DNA of 64,000 bases from Halisarca cf. caerulea (lineage: Eukaryota; Porifera; Demospongiae; Chondrillida; Halisarcidae), in assembly GCA_963170055.1 (NCBI GenBank), contig CAUJGJ010000444.1, positions 5,245,618 to 5,309,617 on the forward strand. Direction: 5' to 3'. A program made the position numbers and the translations under genes. The notes below the pieces were generated by a model. That model made no database searches. It saw nothing but the letters and a program-made list of their open reading frames with translations, and was not told the origin of the DNA. Positions 12,556 to 25,056 of this stretch are shown one piece after another (the stretch's first letter is position 1; each line of letters begins with the position of its first letter).

Positions 12556-15500
12556 TCAAGGCCCTCTTGTTTGATGACCATGTGTGCCCAATGCACAGAT
12601 TGGTGGGACTTCTGCCGAAGAAGTTGTATTAGTAGCACATGCTGTGTGATCTATAGCCAAAGGCGAAAGCCATCTAGCCTCATCAGGATTATTAGATGTA
12701 CTCAAAACTGGCAATGAGTGTGCTTCTTGGAGGGGAGTGAGCATTGTTGGATTTAACTCAGCTTTGAAGGTTTTCTGACATGGAGCTAGTTGTGGTAGTA
12801 CCATACGGTTCTGAGAGGGATTCGACTGAGGACAACACAGTGGTTGCTGATGCTGGCGAATAGTCACATAAGAGCTCGGTATTGGGTAAGAGGATCGAGG
12901 TTGTCCAAAGCACATTTGTTCTGATGGCTGCCTGAATAGAGGCAGCCCCTGGGGCTGTCCCATTCGACATTGTTGGCCTGCTGAAACAATCCCTGCAGGA
13001 GGTCTCCACTGAGTGCTGGATAAATGACGTTGGTCTAACTTTTCTATCTCATCAAGTTGCTTCTGTGTTGGTGGCCACCATGTACCGGTTACTTTCACCT
13101 TCTTTTGCACTGTGACAGAAGGCAACATTTGCCGGGTGCGCTTTCTGGAAAATTGCTCAAAATTTGGTCTGGGCGGAGACTTGAACATTGTTTGCATCTG
13201 TGGAAGTGTGTATGATTGCCCGCATCTGACTGAACTTGTTTGAAATTGATTCTGCACCACCATTGGTGCATTTGTGGGATGAATAGAAGACTGACAGTCA
13301 AACATAGTACCAGGGAAATTACCTTGCGGCCAACAAATGTTCCCTTGTAATTTAGCACTAATGTCTTCAACACGGTTGTTGGTGTAGGCATCACAATATT
13401 GTACTGGCATACTGCAAATATTACTGTGATGTACAAAGCTGTTTCCGTGGTTTGGGTAAGCACCACACTGTGGTTGCATACTATTTTCTTGTGCCCCACA
13501 AAAATTTCTTTGTGACAAATTTTTCCCCTGGAACTGGCAAGTATTTATCTGCTGCTGATGCGGCTGGCAAGAATTCCCCAGCATGAAAGAATGATTACCT
13601 TCACCTTTTGTTTGGTGAACATTATCTCCATCTCTGTACACTTTCTCAGTAGGCTGACACTCTCCTCCTCTAGTGTGCTGGAACTCCACTTTCGGCTGGT
13701 TGGCAACTGCAGTGATGTTGGTTACTGCTGGAGCCCGTGTGAGTTCATTTGAAGGGACTATTTCAGCACTGGAACTAGGCTGATTGGCCTGTGGTGTAGA
13801 TAGGCAGCGTCGAAGATTTGGCGTCTCACATTGCCGCATGATTTGTGAGAAAGGCGAAAGTCGATCATCCCATTCTGTGGAAAACGCAGGAATGTGATTT
13901 GTCACATGCTCCGAAGGACAAACACCCACTGGTTCGGGCACACACTCATTTTGTATGGTCTGCACATGTTGTACCCCGTGCAAGTGTGGGTTGTTTTGAC
14001 TGGTCTGGAAAATCACACCCTTATTCCATGAAGCTTTGTATGTTGCTGGAGACATGGGAGGCGTTGGTGCACAATAGCTCCCACTATAATCTCCCTGCTG
14101 ACAACGGTAGGGAAATGCTGTTGTGGGTGTGCTTCCCATGCTTGGTGGAGTGACAAAGGAAGGATAAACACCCTGCAGACATTTTGAAGCTTTCTGCTTA
14201 CCTTTCAGTGGATTGTGTGGGATAGAGGGATAGGATGACTTTGCAGCTAGCTGATTCACTACCCTGGCAACTGTAGTCGATGTGCTGGTTATTTGGCATG
14301 ATGACAGCTCAGCCACATGTGATTGTGACTCACTGATGGGAAATTGGTCACCACTGCCTGACTCAGAAATAAGCCCACCTGATCCCAAAGTCTGATTAAC
14401 ATCTGCTGCAACAGTTGGTGCACTCTCTTCATCTTGATGCACACATGGGCCAGGTGTGATACTGTCAATGTTTTCCAATTGGCATTCCTTTGAACAACTA
14501 TTGAAAACAATGCAGTCCCTCTCGATTGCATGTATGTCTAGTGTACCTTTGCGAACATCTACCTCACTCTCTCCTTCAGAGTCGGTAGCATTCACCAATT
14601 CTTGCGTTTTCAGGATGTTTTGATTAGAAGTATTAACCTCCCTTTCTCCTTTGGACTCAAAATCATCTGTTGCACCCTGGACCGGAGAGTCTTCAAGACG
14701 CATTTTCTGCTTACGGCTTCCAAGACAGAAGCTGAGCTGCCCACTGTCTTCACTGCCACTCAGAGCACTACCGTTATCCTGAACACTACCAGGATCTGAC
14801 TGATAATCTTCTACAACACTGGAACTATCACAGTACTCACCCACGCTATCAGTGGACTTTCCAACATGTGCTTGGTTACTGTCACTACTTCCACCTTTTG
14901 TAGTAGTACGATTGCATGCTTTTTTGTTGCAATATTCCTCAATCTGTGCCAAGTTATCTCTCTCCTCAGACATCTGTCTTCCTCTATATTGGTTATCTCT
15001 GGGGGCTGTGGAATCAGGAGCATCAGATGTATATGTAGTTGATGTGCTGACTTGGTACAAAGGATGGTGACATGACAATCCCATGTACCCACCACAACTG
15101 GTATCACTGCCGGAAGGAGAGAAGTTGATTGGAGTTGGATGATAAAATCCTTTTTCCTCAAGTTGGTCTTCAAGATCACTATCTTCTTTTATAGGTTCCA
15201 GTTCTTTCTCTGATGACGTACTGCAGATCTGGCCAGACAAACTTTGTAATTTTCCCTCTTTCATTCCAATCTTTGTGAAATTCCTTTTTGTGGCCTTTCG
15301 TCTTCTACGCCTCATAAAAGGATTGCCTCGGCTTTTTCTCTTTTTTGCCCTTCTGGTTACAGATGGTGGTCCACAACAATCTGCAATTTTTGACAACACA
15401 TCCAACTGTACTGGTGGAAGAGGGCTGTGACTGTCAATAACCAATTCAACATCTGAAGATGGTGACCTGACATTCGACTGCAGAATAGTTTTGGGAGAAG

Positions 15501-15765
15501 GGCAGCTGGTGCTTTGCTGATCCACTGTGCTGGCAAATGTGGCTGGAGATGGAGTGGACTGAGTTGATTCTCCAATTGACTCATTACATAGCATCATATC
15601 ATGAGTGGGGACACAAGACATATTCTGTAACATGCCATCCTCACTGTTGCTAACAGTGAGTTCGGACGACTCCTGTGCGCTGTCTAGAGAGGACTGAGGG
15701 TCCACATGTTCACCATTTAATGATGCATTTGCAGAATACGTTGAGAAATGACAGTAGTAAGCAGT
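12556..15765 (-). CDS. Terminal exon of a C2H2 zinc-finger nuclear protein (large disordered C-terminal tail)
   Basis: A 3.2-kb open frame on the minus strand. The same frame has an ATG at 15784-15786, but a strong 3' splice site precedes it: a T-rich tract then CTGCAG at 15766-15771. I therefore start the exon at 15765, phase 0. That phase joins exactly to the finger exon at 18790-18884. About 1069 residues follow, ending in a stop. The tail is rich in Ser, Gln, Pro, Cys and acidic residues and looks disordered. A strongly basic patch about 138-161 residues into the exon (RRAKKRK...RRRRRKATKR) and a second near residue 890 (SRKRTRQ...KKVKV) are likely nuclear localisation signals. A conspicuous GTWWPPTQKQLDEIEKLD segment lies near residue 910. 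I do not recognise the family. A role as a chromatin or transcription factor is inference from the finger and NLS. Confidence 0.75.
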   Translation of the reverse strand, partial: TAYYCHFSTYSANASLNGEHVDPQSSLDSAQESSELTVSNSEDGMLQNMSCVPTHDMMLCNESIGESTQSTPSPATFASTVDQQSTSCPSPKTILQSNVRSPSSDVELVIDSHSPLPPVQLDVLSKIADCCGPPSVTRRAKKRKSRGNPFMRRRRRKATKRNFTKIGMKEGKLQSLSGQICSTSSEKELEPIKEDSDLEDQLEEKGFYHPTPINFSPSGSDTSCGGYMGLSCHHPLYQVSTSTTYTSDAPDSTAPRDNQYRGRQMSEERDNLAQIEEYCNKKACNRTTTKGGSSDSNQAHVGKSTDSVGEYCDSSSVVEDYQSDPGSVQDNGSALSGSEDSGQLSFCLGSRKQKMRLEDSPVQGATDDFESKGEREVNTSNQNILKTQELVNATDSEGESEVDVRKGTLDIHAIERDCIVFNSCSKECQLENIDSITPGPCVHQDEESAPTVAADVNQTLGSGGLISESGSGDQFPISESQSHVAELSSCQITSTSTTVARVVNQLAAKSSYPSIPHNPLKGKQKASKCLQGVYPSFVTPPSMGSTPTTAFPYRCQQGDYSGSYCAPTPPMSPATYKASWNKGVIFQTSQNNPHLHGVQHVQTIQNECVPEPVGVCPSEHVTNHIPAFSTEWDDRLSPFSQIMRQCETPNLRRCLSTPQANQPSSSAEIVPSNELTRAPAVTNITAVANQPKVEFQHTRGGECQPTEKVYRDGDNVHQTKGEGNHSFMLGNSCQPHQQQINTCQFQGKNLSQRNFCGAQENSMQPQCGAYPNHGNSFVHHSNICSMPVQYCDAYTNNRVEDISAKLQGNICWPQGNFPGTMFDCQSSIHPTNAPMVVQNQFQTSSVRCGQSYTLPQMQTMFKSPPRPNFEQFSRKRTRQMLPSVTVQKKVKVTGTWWPPTQKQLDEIEKLDQRHLSSTQWRPPAGIVSAGQQCRMGQPQGLPLFRQPSEQMCFGQPRSSYPIPSSYVTIRQHQQPLCCPQSNPSQNRMVLPQLAPCQKTFKAELNPTMLTPLQEAHSLPVLSTSNNPDEARWLSPLAIDHTACATNTTSSAEVPPICALGTHGHQTRGP

Positions 15766-16029
15766 CTGCAGAAAGATAAAGAACATGTGCTTTAGTTTAA
15801 TGTGGTGGATTGCAGACTGCAGTACAAATCATAAAAATCTGAACATTCTACGGGTTAAATGGGTTTCAGAAACTGGTGTAATTATGTATGGGTTCCCAAA
15901 CCAGGGTGTTCTGTGCCTTAACTCACATAGTGTTAGTTATGTCAGGGTTTTAGCTAAAGCAGGGTAACAGGGTGGTACCACCCTGCTTTCATTCTTTTCA
16001 CCCTGTAATGAATCAACTGCCCTATTTTA

Positions 16030-16760
16030 CTGTGCAGTATACACACGCATGTGAGACATGTCCAGATTTGTTATGATAGAGCTTCCCAGTTTGCATAGTG
16101 ACAAATGTTATTTCTCGGCACCTTTAAGTTATTAGTCACGTATTTATCTCGTGATTCAGGCTGATATTCGGACGTATACGAATACTGAATCCATGTTTAG
16201 TGATGTTTCTATCGTCACATTTAACTCTGTCACATGCTGGCCTGTGACCTATTTGGATGTTTTTCAGAATTCTGATTTTCGGCTGAGCGCGAAGTGAAGG
16301 AACGAGCTGGAGATGGTTTATAGGTGCCAACTTTGAACCATTTGTAGTATACAACTTCTCCATACGGAGGCAAAAGAACCTTTACTCCTGTTGCAATTTA
16401 CTACAGCTTAAATTTTGCTGTTTGAAGGACGTTTTTACAGATTTTGGCTTTTGACCTGTCAATGCCTCCGCATGGAAAAGTTAGTAAATGTTTCGCATAG
16501 CGATTTATGTGAGTAAATAGAAGCATTCCACTATCTTGTGACCAAAGCATTTCGCTTTTTAGTAGGGGTTAGGAAAACCATACGAGCTTCTTTGCGAATA
16601 AACCGGATCTTTTAAAATGGTAATTTTCGAAACGTTTATGCCTTTACCTACATGTTAAGCCCTCGTTTGACGCTCTGAAGCTTCTACAAGTTCAGAACAA
16701 AGGCTGTAAAAAAGACTGAAAATTTCACACCTCCAAATTAGCACAGACATGTCCCCCATA
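16030..16760. repeat. Interspersed repeat family B, copy 1
   Basis: Aligns at length with 31738-32440; both contain GAGACATGTCCAGATTTGTT, GTCACATGCTGGCCTGTGAC and the AAAAGAACCTTTACTCCTGT block. Shorter relatives occur at 52990-53045 and, inverted, at 56930-57075. No coding capacity is seen. It is probably an old transposon; ends not resolved. 15790-16020 and 16770-17870 show no gene. Confidence 0.7.
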
Positions 16761-17877
16761 CGCCCCCATCATTGCTTCCCGTTGTGAATATTGTTTAACA
16801 TTGTAGCCACTTGTTAGAGATCAAGGGGATTATGAGTACAGGGGGAGAAATCCACAACTTTTGTCATGGATTGGTTAATTTTACTTTAAACTGACTAGGA
16901 TAAAAATTGTGGTGGATCGTGACAATAATTTGCTTTACTGCAATCACTAACTGATGCTATACCCCTCCCCCCCTCCCTGCTATGATGAAATTCTGGCTAG
17001 AACACTGTATGCAGTATACCCTAAGGCTATAAATGTTAGTGGAGACTAACTTTAGCAAAATTAGCGAGGAACCTCAAATTCACATCCTAATTAACGCGGA
17101 CATGTCCCACATGCGCACACACACACACTGCAAACTTGACCTTCAACTTAAATAGTCAACAGTTAACACATTGACAACCGTACGCCGGATGCGCCCAAAT
17201 AGCATCACCGTTCTGATCACCATGCACCGTATGCGCCCGTAGCACGTAGATGTTTTACAAATGGATTTTCCCCTGTTACTTTGTATAACAACCCTATGCT
17301 TGTATGACATCGTTGGATAGAGTAAAAATAGAGCTTTCTGATGAGGTATGATGCGCTATATGTTGTAATCCAAAATCACGAAAAAATTGCAATTGATTGA
17401 AGGATCGAAAATCGCTAAATAAACAAGGCGGTCAAATTTCGACTTGTTACGAAGAAAACCTGGCCAAGAAACTACAGACGCCGGCTTACTGACATCTTAA
17501 GACGACCTTGTATCCTCCATAATAAGCTACAAGAAGTTTGACGTGCACCAGATCTTTTTCGAAGGTTATTGTTAACCTACCGTCGAAAGCGGTGGTTTAG
17601 ATCTTTGTTGTAACTTTGTGGCTTGCCAGTCTTGTGAATTGTGCCTCTATCCTCTATTCGATGCGATTTCTGTAATCTGTGTCATTTTAAATTACGAATA
17701 AACAGACTTTCTACACAGTGTGAGCTTGTTCCACTGAGATAGAAGAGCAAATAACAATCTTCTCGAAAATTACACGTGGTGCGCTCGTATGACCTAGGCT
17801 TGCAGTTGTCAGAATGAGGTGTAAATTTCCACTTCCGGTTCTTACGGTTGTCAATGTGTTAAAATAATGAAGACCTC

Positions 17878-18633
17878 CGCAGGTATGTTATGGCAGAATT
17901 GAGGCTAAAGGGGGCGTTTTGTGGTTTAACAAGTTATACGATTAGATTATTACGCCTCAGACAGTTATCATGGTCTGGCCATGTGACAACAGCTTAAACA
18001 CAACTATTATACGTCATTATAGGCTGAAACACGCGAGTACTTGAAGAGTTTGCCTTTGTGGACATGTGATATCATGTGACAAAGGCATAAAGAAGCACTC
18101 CAGTCCACAAGGATTTTATGGCGAAAAAGGCATGGGTCTAGATCTCTACATAGATACTTAAAACTTCGTCAGATTATCGCTGAAGGACTGAGCTTCAAAT
18201 TCTGATTCGGGGAAGATTGTCGGTCTATCCGTTGAGTTTATACGCAGCCATTTGTTGCTATAGCCATTCTTTTCGATCAGAAATCCCTGGACATAACAGC
18301 CGTGGAATGGAGCAGCGTTTTCTCCAAATCAGAAAAGTAAGATTTGGACATGTTCTGTCTTCTGAATTCACTCGTGCGTTTAAATTCAGATGTCTAGACC
18401 TGCGCCTTTTGCGTTTTTTCTTAATTTAGTATGGTTAAAATCAACCATGTACAACACGTACAATATGTTTTTGGCTCTTTAAATTATGCATAAAATACGA
18501 ATGTTCAAAATACTATCTAGATGATTTCTTAAGTTCTTCCACCTTCAGGAAGAGAAAACCAGGCATTTTATACAAGCCATTCGACAGCGGCAGCCATTTT
18601 GTTTTTGTCGAAAAGTGCCATAACATACCTGCG
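17878..18633. mobile_element. Inverted-repeat DNA transposon, family C (CGCAGGTA ends), 756 bp
   Basis: Starts CGCAGGTATGTTATGGCA and ends with the exact inverse (TGCCATAACATACCTGCG). The same termini bound the larger element at 34346-35712. No transposase frame was found. It lies just downstream, in minus-strand sense, of the zinc-finger exon 18790-18884, within the presumed intron. Confidence 0.75.
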
Positions 18634-18789
18634 TCTAATACAGTCACCTTATGCATGCAATACACCAACAAATGGCTAGCTTTACACACGTATTTAGCAA
18701 GCAAATGAGTACACATATACATAGACAGAATACATCCCACCAAAATGACAAAATGCCCTAAGAGTAGAGAGAGATCAGAAGAAACTCAC

Positions 18790-18884
18790 ATCACTGTAAT
18801 GATGCCATCTCTTCTCATGTTTGCATCTATCTGAGCAATTGTAGAAAGTGAGTGGACAGTACCGACAAATGTGAGGTCTTCGTC
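18790..18884 (-). CDS. Internal exon encoding a C2H2 zinc finger
   Basis: On the minus strand TTAACTCATGCAG precedes the exon and GTGAGTTTC follows it. The 95-nt exon enters in phase 1 and leaves in phase 0. Translation in that phase gives RRPHICRYCPLTFYNCSDRC followed by KHEKRWHHYSD. This has C-x2-C, the conserved Phe three residues after the second Cys, and H-x4-H, i.e. a classical C2H2 finger preceded by a linker-like RRPH (a Gly from the split codon would make GRRPH, like the usual TGEKPY). Its phase-0 donor matches the phase-0 acceptor of the terminal exon at 15765. It was found by combining splice motifs with finger spacing, so it needs transcript support. Confidence 0.65.
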
Positions 18885-18899
18885 CTGCATGAGTTAACA

Positions 18900-20300
18900 A
18901 TGAGGGGAAGTGGAAATAAAACGGTCAACTTCAAAATACATACAAATGAACAAACTTGTGCATTATTAAAAGTACTAGACACAAAATTAATAATAATAAA
19001 TAAAATTAATGTTTAAACCCTTAACTCTCAGAAGTCAATTCATTCATTTATATCATGTACCAAGAGGTAAAATTGGTGCAACTTTATTGTGTGGTCGCCA
19101 AAGAGGAAGTCTGTTGAACGAATAAGATTTGATGTACAACTATGGGCCAAAACTCAAAAACTTTTCTCAAAAAGGCATTTGGCCAGAACTGACTCTTCCC
19201 CACCTACCGTGTGGACAGCCAATGAGATAGCTGACTTCCGGTAATGATGTCACTATTAATTAGCATATTTGCTTAACTTTTATTTTTACTGCCGTGTTTC
19301 TGTATGCTTCACTCACTGCACTTGTGAATCTTCTACAAATGCTGTTCCTTAGTAATCATTTGACCACACGAGAGGATTTTTTTGATAATACTCACAGCAT
19401 AGGAAACATAACACTAATAACAAGACTGCCTACAAGTACTTCGACAATTGAACTATTTTCTGTCATACTACAGGAAATCACTCTCGTATTGCACTAATGA
19501 ACTTCCTGACAAAGCGATTTGTAGCACTACCAGTTTTTTACAGGTGAGAATGGCTGCACTAGGTGGTAAAAATGCCAAGGCGGATGATTTTTCCTCCTGC
19601 GAAATTGTTGGTAAAGGAGAAGCGTTCAACAAAAATTAGTTAGCAAAAGTGACATACATATGTTAAATTTTCTCGGACAGGTAATATGTTCAATAAGTGA
19701 CAAGATTCGCGGTGAAGAAAAGTACATAATTTTAAGATCAAAAGGTGCACCCGCCCCCTTAAAAGCTGGCAAATAATCATCCTGCTTGAAAGTGAATACC
19801 ATGCAACTTTGTGACTTGACATTCAATGCCCACAACCGCCTCTACACCATTTACATCCATACATGAATCAACCACAAATGAGAAGAAAGTAATAAACTTC
19901 CACTCACTGTCCTGATCACTGGTAATCACAACATGCCATATTTTCCTACCCTTTTGACCTGGCCACACTACTATACTCGGGGAAATATTTGAGCTCTGAT
20001 TTAAATTGTAAGTCTGTTTCTCAAACTCTTATACTGATTCCAGCAATGGCATCTCCACTGGCCCTTGTTAGCCTGCTCACTTCCTGTATTATCCATGGGA
20101 GACTTCCATCTTTTACCTTGACCTTCTTGACTGAGCATGAGAATCCACTACATCCCAAAACAGTTTGTTTTTTTTCCAACTTTCCCACATACAGGCATGT
20201 TATGTCTGATTGGGACATGAAATAAAATGGCATACATTATCAAAGCACTGGAATAAATCGCCTTGTTTTCTGTTGGAACAAGATATTATACAGTTCTAAA
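18900..20300. other. Presumed intronic DNA, no supported exon
   Basis: Short minus-strand open stretches flanked by possible splice motifs exist here (about 19900-19970 and 20030-20220), but none shows a domain or a phase partner I can defend. Confidence 0.4.
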
Positions 20301-20389
20301 TCATGCATGGACTAACCCCTAACCATACTATTTTGTATTTGATATATAGACCCGAACCTAATCTTTTAGTTTTCGAATTTAAAATTTTC

Positions 20390-20730
20390 ACAGATTGTTT
20401 CTTAAGGACTGAACCCTCAGAATCAAAAAATGAATCTTCGTACGTTGTTCTATTTGTTTTATGTCCAGCATTTTGTGGTTGTAAGGTATTCTTGGTTTTT
20501 CTTGTGAATAATCTTGAATGTCAAAGCCATGAAAAGGAGCATTGAAACTTATTTTTTTGATTTAGTATGTTTATACATTTTGAACCTACTTTTGTATACA
20601 AAAAACCCAATTTCTCCAACCCGAATTTGCAATCTTTGTGTTTCATGTAGGCCTGACGAAAGGTCCACAAAGACGATCTTTTAAGTACTGGATTAGCCTC
20701 AAAGTAACTCAGATCATGCAAGGTTTAGCC
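20390..20730. repeat. Interspersed repeat family D (related copies at 22870-23215 and 35230-35590)
   Basis: Three blocks share a diverged consensus: TTTATGTCCAGCATTTTGTG-like sequence, then a TATAGGCC/TGTAGGCC block and CTCAGATC at the end. The copy at 35230-35590 lies inside the family C element, so D is probably interior sequence of family C. No coding capacity. Confidence 0.55.
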
Positions 20731-21413
20731 GGTGAGGAAACACTTTTTTCAGTTCAATGTCTGTACACAAGGGGGCTTGGTTGTACCCTCTCAAACCCCT
20801 GTGTGTAGGCCTGATAATGGAGGTATGTCCATGTTTTGTTTGTGCTAATCTAACAACTATGCAAGGAATTCGAAGCTGACTTTCTCCAACATTCCTGGTG
20901 CCATTTGGTGGGTGACCTCGAAGAGGTTTCTTTCTGTTTGATTGTGAAATAAAGGATTTGGAGAGTTGCCTGTACTTGGCTATGTTGTGGAATGGGAATG
21001 TACAATATGTTGTACTGACACAAATACTAACATTCTGCTGCAATTGTCGCCTCAGACTTAGGCGATTTTTGGTACCGTTTCTAATCCTGTCCCCTAGACT
21101 ATGAATTCAATACAAATTGCTAAAATGTGTGCACTATTATATTACTATTTGTTCGTTATATTATGTTGCCACTTCCTTCAGCATTAACAATACACATTTG
21201 ACGTGTGAATTGGTAGCGGGCTCCCGATGGTACCCACAGGTAGCAAAATTATCAAGTGTGGATATCCCGTATGTTATACTGTTACATTTTTTCTGGCCAG
21301 TACTGTACAAGATGTAAGAATGTCTAAATGGTCGAAGTCATTGTTTGAGACATTACGGGCTTGGCAAAAGATGATAGGAAGACAAGACAATGATATACCA
21401 GTGATACTCCAAC

Positions 21414-21414
<1 letters not shown>

Positions 21415-21468
<54 letters not shown>
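21415..21468. repeat. (AC)n microsatellite
   Basis: About 27 AC units. 20750-21410 shows one open minus-strand stretch without recognisable domains. Confidence 0.95.
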
Positions 21469-21470
<2 letters not shown>

Positions 21471-21745
21471 CAAAAATGCACACATGCACGCACCTTCATG
21501 GATATTGATGTGTGCCTTCAAAGCAGGCTGCCTTGAAAATTTCTTCTCACAGTGGGTGTACTGTAAGGGTGTATAACAACATGAAAACAGTGACCTTCAA
21601 TTCTAGGACACATTTCCTTTTGAATAGCAAAACATTTCGAAGAAACTCCTTAATAAGAATATTGCCATTTCAGTACAAAACAGATAGGCATGCAGGTACC
21701 ATGTTAAGTCAAACTTTGGGCGTATAACAAAATGGACGCTATCAC

Positions 21746-22479
21746 TAGTCTCGTGCCCTGCCCCACTTCCGCCTGCCATTTTATTCTGCGGGCGGAAAAG
21801 TGGATCTGGTAACTATCTCCATAATTCTTAGTTATGGATTATGAAATACCTCATGCAAGTCATGTGAATCGTTCTAAACCTAAAAGGAAGACTTTCATGA
21901 AGGCTAGACATTTTCGATCAAAGAGGTGACAATGACATTCTCATGAAGACTAATGGATTTAAAATGACAACTTTTCAGCATGCCAAATTGTTTGAACGCT
22001 TCTCTGCTCCCACTTAAAACAACGGTTTAGATTTTTCTGCTGCGTCTGCTTTTTGTTCATGGCTAAAAATCAGTGCTGTTTCTGCACAGCGACACTTCAC
22101 CAAGTGAAAATTTGTAGGCGCAATTTATCCACTTTACTCCTAGTCAATGATAGCAATGGCTTCGTGGCAGTGCTAAGTTACCTTTGGAGTGCCTTGTTCA
22201 CGATGCTCGCGACTATTACGGAAACACAATACGTGTGGACGATCAGCAGTAATAAATGATGTTTTTCCACGTCTGTTACTTTCTCAAACAGTTCTACTGT
22301 TCCACCAAGAGTCGGTCACAAGGTCAATTGTGACTTTCTCATTAATATTCACAATCCTGCAATCTGATTGGTTTCAGTGGATTCACAGATTCAAACCAAG
22401 AATTATGGAGATAGTTACCAGACCCACTTTTCCGCCCAAATAATAATGGCAAGTGGAAGTGGGGCTGGGAACGAGAATA
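21746..22479. mobile_element. DNA transposon with ~80-bp terminal inverted repeats (TAGTCTCG family)
   Basis: The left end TAGTCTCGTGCCCTGCCCCA is matched by an inverted right end reading TATTCTCGTTCCCAGCCCCA on the other strand. Pairing continues through a GGCGGAAAAGTGG block and a GGAGATAGTTACCAG block. The TAGTCTCG terminus is shared with the elements at 47537, 55587 and 55742. No clear target-site duplication and no transposase. Confidence 0.75.
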
Positions 22480-23343
22480 TCAAAGCACTGAAACATGTCA
22501 CTTGTTTCTTTCAAAATGAGATATGCAGTTCTAAAATTATGCTTAAACCAGTGCATAAACATATCTATTTAATATCTGATGTAGGTTTGCGTCTAATCTA
22601 CAATCAAAACGCTCACACTTCAGATGCATGTGACCTAGCTGATGTATGAAATTGAGTGTGAAATTCCACACTTGTACAAAGCATTCACGAGTCTCATGCA
22701 CTATCTGCATGTTCAATGCGGGTTTAGGGTAAGTTACTTCTAATCACCACTGTACGTATTATTTTCATTTTTTCAGCATCTGACATTAAATTTTACTAAA
22801 GAAGGAAGATGGACACATGGATACTTCAATCACAATTCGGGCTGTGGAGGTTGTAAATTTTGATACTAAAACTTTCACAATTGTTCACAGAGGATCACAC
22901 CCTCAGAGTTAAGTAACAAATCCTAATACACTGCTCCATTTGTTTAATGTCCAGAGTTTTGTACCCAGAGAGATGTTTTTCTTGTGGATAACCTTGGATA
23001 TAGAAGTCTTGGAGTAGATCAGTGATTTTCATTTTTCTATTTATAAGTTTATACTTTATTATTAACCTACGTACTTTGCATAAAAAAACGATTGCTATGA
23101 TCAGAATTTTCCATCCTTATGTTTTCGTATAGGCCAGAAGAATGGTCTGTAAAGACAAACTTTCAAGTTCTAGATAGACTTCTAAGGCACTCAGATACAA
23201 ATTAGCTATGTCCATGCATTCATACAAACATAATTTAGAAATGTACGTACATATATCACGTTCCAGTAGAAAACATAGTGATTTATTATATTGCTTTAAT
23301 AACAGCCGCCATTCTGTATTATGTTCAAAATTGGACATAACAT

Positions 23344-24059
23344 ACGGTACTTCCCATAGAAATTTTAACCTTTGACGACCGACGAGCAGGTGACGACCGA
23401 CTGACCGACCGCTGACTGACCGCAAATAATCACTACGTCATGACCGCGTGGTATGTCTTCATTGCGCAAGTCCCCGAGTTGAAACTAAGTGTGAATGGTC
23501 GACTGGCAAAGCGAATACGTTCATTTGACGAGAGATGAAGCATTCCTATCGTGCTAGCTGCAGCCTTAGACTATCAATGAAGGCATCTGAGAACGAAACT
23601 CGCAAGTTACTCGTCGGAAGGATTGTACGTCGGTGAATTTATCTTAAAAAAATGACGTGTAGACCGGTCTACGTATTCTTCAATATAGTTCGCCATTGTC
23701 TGATTTACTGGCCTGATGAAGACCTCGTATCTATCGTCAAACACAACCAAGTGATTGTGCCTCAAGTGCCACCCGCCTTTGTCACGGAGTGACCCTCCTT
23801 CCCTAAAGAAGCCACTATCCGGGTGTAAGTCTTGCCCATTCGCCTTAGATAAAGTATCCGCTGATTCATGTAGCCAGAATAAACCATACTGAACAAATCA
23901 AAAAGAATCGCGCAAACTTGCTCAAATCACACTCGCTAATCATTTGCGCAACTATTCTTATGTCATGTGCACGGTTGCGACGACTGACCCCTGACCGACC
24001 GTAGACTGAACGACTGACTGAACGACCGGAACTGTTAAAATTTCTATGGGAACTACCGT
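23344..24059. mobile_element. DNA transposon nested in another repeat, 4-bp target duplication
   Basis: Termini ACGGTACTTCCCATAGAAAT and its inverse (ATTTCTATGGGAACTACCGT) bound 716 bp. ACAT is present on both sides (23340-23343 and 24060-24063). Joining the flanks gives GGACATAACATACCTG, which is the terminal sequence of family C, so the insertion sits inside an older element. Subterminal GACCGACTGACCG repeats occur at both ends. No transposase. Confidence 0.75.
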
Positions 24060-24153
24060 ACATACCTGTACACGTATTTGGTGGATTATATAGTAGATGA
24101 ATGAAATTTCACAGTATAGCACCCAAATTGAAAAATACCCTGCCATGCGGTAT

Positions 24154-24172
24154 CCCCCCCCCCCCCCCCCCC
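24154..24172. repeat. Poly-C tract, 19 bp
   Basis: Nineteen consecutive C residues on the plus strand. Similar C runs lie near 36737-36758, 38249-38265 and 38896-38906. Confidence 0.95.
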
Positions 24173-25056
24173 GCTGTATTGGCACCGCCAGGCCAAAATG
24201 GCAGATAAAAATTCTGGTGCTGAAATGCCCCCCCTAGAATTGGTAGAAGTAGAGCAATTGCCGTGAACAGAATGATCGAAACAGGAAGAAATCATACAAA
24301 CTCAAAAGCAATCTGAAGCAATAGTAATGTCTGAAACTAAGGATAAACATCAAACCGAAGAACACAAAATTCTTGCCAAAGTGATTCGGTATATATGTAT
24401 GTAGTTGCTTGCTGAGGCCCCACTTGCACTATCCACCAGAGGGAAGCTCCTAGAATTCACAAGAGAGCATAAAAGATCTTCATCGATGATGGGCCCAATG
24501 GAAATAACAATTCGTCTGTAAGGATTGTTCAATCCAGTGCACAACAATCACAGATTCTTGCTGTGAGCTACTGTATATAGTCTGACATAGCCAGACTCAT
24601 CCCGAAAATGCTGACTTGTGGCCAAACTGAATGTTGTTTGGAAATTTAGTTTCCCACTATATGGTATGCTTCTACTTATTTCAACATTTGCTGATTTTCA
24701 TTCACTAGAGAATTTGGAAACAAGGGCGATGGTGATCTGTACACAGGCTGAGGAGAGTTTACGTATGTGGCTTATGTAGTGTATCTATAAGCATCACATC
24801 TGAAGGGGGTGGAGACAGTGCTGATATAATAAGATGAAAGGAATTTACAAGTATCTAAGCTACACTGCATTCTATCTTCATAAGTTCAGATACGTAATTG
24901 GACTTTTCATCTTTGTGGAATTGTGCTTCAAAGGTGACTGAACAACTGACCAGATGAAATTCATAATAGTACAAACTTCTCACTGAAGTTTATGAGCAGA
25001 AGTCACCTGACATCTAACATGAGTGTCTGCTGGTGCTTGAGGTACATACATAGGTG

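Noticed and set aside
19780..20230. Two minus-strand open stretches with possible splice signals, considered as extra zinc-finger exons
   Set aside because: No C2H2 or other motif in any frame, and phases could not be joined to 18884.
20714..21043. 109-codon minus-strand open frame
   Set aside because: No domain, no finger spacing, no matching splice phases; adjacent sequence is repetitive.
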